Source: an uncultured Bacteroides sp.
GTDB taxonomy: Bacteria; Bacteroidota; Bacteroidia; Bacteroidales; Bacteroidaceae
DNA length: 64,000 nucleotides
Direction: 5' to 3'
NCBI GenBank assembly: GCA_902492205.1
Contig: CABUKU010000002.1
Span: 186,001 to 250,000, forward strand
Shown: in pieces, positions 60,161 to 64,000 of the stretch
Position numbering within the stretch: position 1 is the first letter of the stretch
Layout of the letters: each line of letters begins with the position of its first letter
Program-made: the position numbers and the translations under genes
Notes under the pieces: generated by a model
What the model saw: only the letters and a program-made list of their open reading frames with translations
Database searches by the model: none
Told to the model about the DNA's origin: nothing

Positions 60161-60224
60161 AAAAAAAAGGAGTCACGCCTGACTCCAACCTTTGTTAACC
60201 TTAAATCTAATACTATGAAAAACA
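60161..60224 (-). ncRNA. Candidate small RNA (about 60 nt)
   Basis: A consensus minus-strand promoter (TTG 60259-60257, 19 bases, TATCTTTG 60237-60230) is followed, about 45 bases after the expected transcription start, by a perfect terminator: GGAGTCA, GGCG loop, TGACTCC and eight T (60186-60161). The transcript would be about 60 nt with an AT-rich single-stranded 5' part and no ORF. The 5' end is estimated from the box position. Confidence 0.6.
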
Positions 60225-60229
60225 CATTG

Positions 60230-60259
60230 CAAAGATACGGACTTTCCGGTCATCTCCAA
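60230..60259 (-). promoter_or_regulatory. Consensus promoter of the small-RNA candidate
   Basis: TTG (60259-60257) and TATCTTTG (60237-60230) on the minus strand with exactly 19 bases between them. No coding sequence lies downstream before the terminator. Confidence 0.65.
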
Positions 60260-60392
60260 ATTATCCAAATTAAAAAGGATGTTTTATAACACGAATTAAG
60301 AAATTAACATTATTCGTTAACATCTATTCTGCTTCAAGCCCCGGTGAATATCACTTTTCATAACCAATGAAGTGTTTTACCAATAAAAAATA

Positions 60393-60400
60393 TATCTTTG
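60393..60400 (+). promoter_or_regulatory. -7 box (TATCTTTG) of the aminotransferase gene
   Basis: Perfect box 39 bases before the ATG at 60440. Confidence 0.6.
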
Positions 60401-60439
60401 CAGATAATAAATAAAACAATCAGTTAATCAAAAAAGAAC

Positions 60440-61756
60440 ATGAAAAATACACCCATCGACCGCAATATTGTAGATAAATCCATTAACGAATTCCATTTGA
60501 AAGACTTTGCACAAGCTACTATTCGCGAGGTAAAAGCAATAGCTGCCAATGCCGAAAGGGCATCGGGTATAGAATTTATCAAAATGGAAATGGGAGTTCC
60601 CGGTCTGCCTCCTGCACACATCGGAGTGGAAGCGGAAATAAAAGCTTTGCAAAATGGCATAGCAAGTCTGTACCCCGACATCAATGGCCTACCGGAATTA
60701 AAACAAGCCGCATCGAACTTCGTAAAAGCATTTATTGATGCGGATATTAATCCCGAAGGATGTGTTCCCGTAACCGGTTCCATGCAAGGAACTTATGCTT
60801 CTTTCATGGTATGCAGCCAGTGTGATGAAAAAAAAGATACCATCTTGTTCATTGATCCGGGCTTTCCGGTACAGAAACAACAACTGGTGGTAATGGGACA
60901 AAAATATGAAACATTCGATGTGTATGATTATCGCGGCAGCAAACTTAAAGATAAACTGGAAAGTTATCTCAGTAAAGGAAATATTTCCGCCATTATATAT
61001 TCAAATCCCAATAACCCGAGTTGGGTATGTCTGAAAAATGAAGAATTACGGGTAATCGGCGAACTGGCAACCAAATACGACGTCATTGTCTTGGAAGATT
61101 TGGCCTACTTCGCAATGGATTTCCGCAAAGATTTGAGCATTCCTTATCAAGCTCCGTTCCAACCGTCCGTTGCCAAATATACCGATAATTATGTATTGCT
61201 CATATCAGGATCGAAAGCATTCAGCTACGCAGGACAAAGAATCGGTGTAAGTTGCATTTCCAATTCCCTGTATCACAAAGCCTATTCCGGATTGACAAAG
61301 CGATATGGAGGGGGCACATTCGGAACTGTATTTATCCATCGGGTACTTTATGCTCTATCTTCAGGTACAAGTCATTCCGCACAATTTGCACTTGCAGCAA
61401 TGCTCAAAGCAGCCGCAGAAGGAAAGTATAATTTCTTGCAAGAAGTTAGCGTATATGGTGAACGTGCCAAGAAGTTAAAAGACATTTTCCTTAAAAACGG
61501 ATTCTACCTGGTATATGACAATGACCTAGGCGAGCCGGTTGCCGACGGATTTTATTTCACCATTGGGTACCCGGGAATGACAAGTGGTGAATTGATGAAA
61601 GAACTGATGTATTATGGAGTAAGTGCCATATCTCTGACTACTACAGGCAGTCATCAGGAAGGACTAAGAGCCTGTACCTCATTCATTAAAGATCATCAAT
61701 ATGCTCAATTGGAAGAACGGATGAAGTTATTCGCCGAGAATCACCCTTTAGCATAA
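60440..61756 (+). CDS. Class I/II pyridoxal-phosphate aminotransferase
   Basis: Fold-type I aminotransferase of 438 residues. The substrate region MGVPGLPP (near 48-55), the cofactor-binding YSNPNNPSWVCLKNEEL (near 190-206), DLAYFAMDF (near 221-229) and the PLP Lys in LISGSKAFSYAGQRIG (near 254-269) are clear. It is about 40 residues longer than typical AspC-type enzymes, with a long N-terminal arm (NEFHLKDFAQATIREVKAIAANAER). The substrate cannot be fixed. Single gene with its own promoter. Confidence 0.9.
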   Translation: MKNTPIDRNIVDKSINEFHLKDFAQATIREVKAIAANAERASGIEFIKMEMGVPGLPPAHIGVEAEIKALQNGIASLYPDINGLPELKQAASNFVKAFIDADINPEGCVPVTGSMQGTYASFMVCSQCDEKKDTILFIDPGFPVQKQQLVVMGQKYETFDVYDYRGSKLKDKLESYLSKGNISAIIYSNPNNPSWVCLKNEELRVIGELATKYDVIVLEDLAYFAMDFRKDLSIPYQAPFQPSVAKYTDNYVLLISGSKAFSYAGQRIGVSCISNSLYHKAYSGLTKRYGGGTFGTVFIHRVLYALSSGTSHSAQFALAAMLKAAAEGKYNFLQEVSVYGERAKKLKDIFLKNGFYLVYDNDLGEPVADGFYFTIGYPGMTSGELMKELMYYGVSAISLTTTGSHQEGLRACTSFIKDHQYAQLEERMKLFAENHPLA

Positions 61757-61856
61757 ATAGCTAAACAAGCGATAAAAATTATAGAAATTATTTCTTTAGT
61801 CCAAAATAATTGTTATATTAGAGCCCAGTAATGGACTTTTTTATAACAGTTATTTA

Positions 61857-62447
61857 ATGGATAAGAGAATTGACATATATAAAATTCGCACTAATAATGC
61901 TCTGCCATCAAGGGGGAAGATTCTCATATCCGAACCTTTTTTGAGGGATGAAAACTTTACACGTTCCGTTGTTCTGCTCATAGATCATACACAAGAGGGT
62001 TCCATAGGAATTATAATGAATAAATCCCTGCCGTTATTGGTAAACGATGTTGTAAAAGAGTTCAAGTATATTGATGATATACCGTTATATATGGGTGGTC
62101 CCGTAGGGACCGACACCTTATTTTATCTGCATACATTGCCAAATGTAGAAGGAGCCATAGCCGTGGGAAACGGTCTATACCTCAATGGAGACTTCACAGA
62201 AATCAAAAAATACATTCTGCAAGGCAATCCGATAAAAGGAAATATCCGTTTCTTCCTTGGATATTCCGGATGGGAAAACGAACAGCTTAAACACGAAATT
62301 GAAGAAAACACATGGATGATTGGAAAAGGTGAACCGGATACTTTATTAAATGATCCTATTAAATTCATGTGGCGCAATGCTTTAGGAAGTCTTGGCGGAA
62401 AGTATGAAACCTGGTCACGCTTCCCGTTGATTCCCTCTCTGAACTAA
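61857..62447 (+). CDS. YqgE/AlgH family protein
   Basis: UPF0301 protein of 196 residues. The motifs GKILISEPFLRDENFTRSVVLLIDH (about 20-44), GSIGIIMNKSLP (about 48-59), MGGPVGTDTLFYLHT (about 79-93) and RFFLGYSGWENEQLKHEI (about 131-148) are diagnostic. Named AlgH after a Pseudomonas alginate-regulation phenotype; the molecular function is unknown. Its end overlaps the convergent GNAT gene by 33 bases. Confidence 0.92.
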   Translation: MDKRIDIYKIRTNNALPSRGKILISEPFLRDENFTRSVVLLIDHTQEGSIGIIMNKSLPLLVNDVVKEFKYIDDIPLYMGGPVGTDTLFYLHTLPNVEGAIAVGNGLYLNGDFTEIKKYILQGNPIKGNIRFFLGYSGWENEQLKHEIEENTWMIGKGEPDTLLNDPIKFMWRNALGSLGGKYETWSRFPLIPSLN

Positions 62448-62954
62448 AACTACATCTTCATACCCGTTTTCACCGTGCAGCCATTCTCTTAGCAGTCCGC
62501 TACGAGTAAAACCAACTGTTGCAAACAGTTGCAGGCTTGCCTCATTATTCACGGGAATATGAGCATATAACTGATTTATATGAAGGAAATTAAAACTATA
62601 ATCACACAGCAGTTCCAAAGCCTGACGAGCATATCCGTTTTGCTGATATTCCGAAATAACAATAATACCTACCGCCGCCCTGTTATGATGAGGATTAAAG
62701 TCAGTTAAGTCCACCGCTCCTATTACTTCATTGTCCGAAACACGAACAATCATCAAACGAAGTTGCTCGTCTTTAAATATGTCATTCCGGTTGCATTTGA
62801 TATATTGATGCAAATCATAACGCGACCACGGTGCCAACGTGCAACTCACATCCCAATAATTCGAATCGTTCTCAATGGAAAGCATTACTTTCAGATCCGT
62901 AGGCTCGGGAGCACGCAAACATATTTCTTCATTTTTCAAATAGCTTCTTCTCAT
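62415..62954 (-). CDS. GNAT family N-acetyltransferase (RimJ/RimL-like)
   Basis: Acetyl-CoA-dependent acetyltransferase of 179 residues. The N-terminus CLRAPEPTDLKVMLSIENDSNYW, the acetyl-CoA loop GIIVISEYQQNGYARQALELLCDYSF (about 93-118) and the C-terminal NEASLQLFATVGFTRSGLLREWLHGENGYEDVVLVQR match RimJ/RimL/SpeG-like members. The substrate may be a protein N-terminus or a polyamine. Last gene of a recR operon; it overlaps the preceding stop by ATGA. Confidence 0.9.
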   Translation of the reverse strand: MRRSYLKNEEICLRAPEPTDLKVMLSIENDSNYWDVSCTLAPWSRYDLHQYIKCNRNDIFKDEQLRLMIVRVSDNEVIGAVDLTDFNPHHNRAAVGIIVISEYQQNGYARQALELLCDYSFNFLHINQLYAHIPVNNEASLQLFATVGFTRSGLLREWLHGENGYEDVVLVQRGNQREA

Positions 62955-63427
62955 TTCATTCCGTCAACCGGTTCATTATCTTGTTTATTCAAAAAAAGTT
63001 CTTCCCGCAATCTCTTCTCACTCGGAATACAGAAAAAAGAAGCTACAACCGTCATCAGAGCACATAATATTCCTACATTGCTCAAAGTGGTATAATACAC
63101 CACTACATTAAACAATACGGCAATAAGCAGAATAAACAAACGAATGCCACTCCAAAAACAGTATTTACTGAAAGCTCCGAGCACACTTGCATCTGCAATC
63201 CGTTTCTTTAGCACAAAACTGAAAAGTTTCAGTGATAAGGGAATGGCAATAACAGCAAGTAAGATGCCTACTGTTTCCATTATATACTCCAGGCGTACAT
63301 CATCCGCATAAGTGCCTTCCGGCAACAGACCTGTTTCATAGACCAGAGATAATAATATCCCTATTCCCAAAAACAGTCCGTACTGCAACTTCAATCTCCC
63401 AACTATTCTATTTATTCGCTTGTCCAT
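62951..63427 (-). CDS. Four-helix membrane protein of unknown function
   Basis: Protein of 158 residues that I do not recognise. Four membrane segments are predicted (about 14-34, 48-72, 90-110, 115-135), with basic cytoplasmic ends (LKLFSFVLKKRIAD, IPSEKRLREELFLNK). It lies between recR (14 bases) and the GNAT gene (ATGA overlap) in one operon, but nothing in it suggests a DNA-repair role. Confidence 0.75.
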   Translation of the reverse strand: MDKRINRIVGRLKLQYGLFLGIGILLSLVYETGLLPEGTYADDVRLEYIMETVGILLAVIAIPLSLKLFSFVLKKRIADASVLGAFSKYCFWSGIRLFILLIAVLFNVVVYYTTLSNVGILCALMTVVASFFCIPSEKRLREELFLNKQDNEPVDGMK

Positions 63428-63441
63428 GTTTTATTTCTGAA

Positions 63442-64000
63442 TTATACTGTCCCCGTGAATAATGTTCTATTTGCAATAGAACGTCCCAAAGTTACCTCGT
63501 CCGTGTATTCCAATTCATCACCAATAGATATTCCACGCGCTATGACGGATAGCTTTATATCCGCCTTTGCCAATTTGCGGAATATATAAAAATTTGTAGT
63601 ATCTCCTTCCATTGTCGAACTGAGAGCAAGAATAACTTCTCGCACCCCTCCTTCTTCCACTCTATGTACAAGACTGTCTATCTGCAAATCCCCTGGTCCT
63701 ATTCCATCCATCGGAGAAATTACCCCGCCAAGCACATGATACAATCCCTTGAATTGTTGGGTGGCTTCGACTGCCATCACATCACGGATATTTTCAACAA
63801 CGCAAATGGTTGATGCATCACGTGCCGGATTGGAACATATCTGGCATCTGTCTGTATCGGAGATATTATGGCAAACATTACAGTATTTCACTTCATGTTT
63901 TAAAGTAATCACCGCATTACCGAAAGCTTCTACGGCGGAATTCTCCTGACGCAACAAATGAAGCACTAGCCTCATCGCTGTCTTACGCCCTATACCCGGC
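63442..64000 (-). CDS. recR: Recombination mediator protein RecR (5' end outside the window)
   Basis: Partial RecR. The reading frame stays open to the window edge (PGIGRKTAMRLVLHLL, the start of the helix-hairpin-helix), so about 10-15 N-terminal residues are missing. The four-Cys zinc finger CNVCHNISDTDRCQIC and the Toprim domain (VVENIRDVMAVE, LSSTMEGDTTNFYI) are intact. RecR works with RecO and RecF to load RecA on gapped DNA. First visible gene of recR-membrane protein-GNAT. Confidence 0.95.
   Translation of the reverse strand, partial: PGIGRKTAMRLVLHLLRQENSAVEAFGNAVITLKHEVKYCNVCHNISDTDRCQICSNPARDASTICVVENIRDVMAVEATQQFKGLYHVLGGVISPMDGIGPGDLQIDSLVHRVEEGGVREVILALSSTMEGDTTNFYIFRKLAKADIKLSVIARGISIGDELEYTDEVTLGRSIANRTLFTGTV

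Noticed and set aside
60008..60289. 93-codon plus-strand ORF
   Set aside because: It runs through a terminator hairpin and the opposing sRNA promoter, has unusual composition (poly-Lys from the T-run) and no promoter or ribosome binding site.

Overview
The window looks like chromosomal DNA of a gut Bacteroidales (Bacteroides/Phocaeicola type). The evidence is repeated promoters of the Bacteroides form TTG...TAnnTTTG, fimbrillin-type lipoproteins, a BACON domain, a DUF5686 outer-membrane protein, a 286-residue primary sigma factor, and mostly single genes or short operons separated by hairpin-rich gaps. No phage, plasmid, rRNA or tRNA genes were seen.

Layout. (1) 0.1-9.5 kb, housekeeping: LemA and an M48 protease, a TRIC-type membrane protein, a divergent WecB-like epimerase, a 2-hydroxyacid dehydrogenase with RarA, a DUF5686 protein, and a flavodoxin/ferredoxin fusion. 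(2) 9.5-14.4 kb: a phosphate region with phoU, then the pstC-pstA-pstB-phoU operon, on the minus strand. (3) 14.5-19.9 kb: three lipoprotein genes. The middle one joins a fimbrillin domain, BspA-type leucine-rich repeats, a BACON domain and an M64 (IgA-peptidase family) metalloprotease. (4) 19.9-21.6 kb: a non-coding stretch holding a decayed second copy of the phoU-pstC region with its Pho-box-like promoter intact, a 21-bp repeat array, a long inverted repeat and a long leader. (5) 21.6-40.7 kb: a visibly AT-rich surface polysaccharide locus (wecC, wecB, Wzy, Wzx, several glycosyltransferases, decorating enzymes, initiating transferase, acetyl- and aminotransferase). (6) 40.8-64 kb: pstS, glnS, a TPR protein, DedA, tpx, a serine recombinase, a lactonase-fold lipoprotein, a C11 protease, rpoD, degP/htrA, a dipeptide epimerase, rnpB, YihY, a sensor kinase, a nitroreductase, riboflavin synthase, an aminotransferase, YqgE/AlgH, and a recR operon cut by the window edge.

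How parts work together. Three phosphate promoters (pstC, the lone phoU, pstS) carry 11-bp-periodic direct repeats with TGTAAC-like cores, which suggests one PhoB-type regulon split by the polysaccharide locus. The decayed pst copy leaves a fourth such promoter pointing at the fimbrillin/M64 operon, so that operon may now respond to phosphate. The polysaccharide genes encode a Wzx/Wzy-type pathway using ManNAcA and probably a 4-amino-sugar as first sugar.

The strongest unexplained signal is a set of at least seven intergenic arrays of 3-5 short units with an exact 21- or 22-bp period, mixing direct and inverted units. Their sequence differs from array to array but their architecture does not; several sit at gene ends and double as terminators. 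A compact promoter-plus-terminator unit near 60.2 kb looks like an unannotated small RNA of about 60 nt. All calls come from reading the sequence; no database search was possible.
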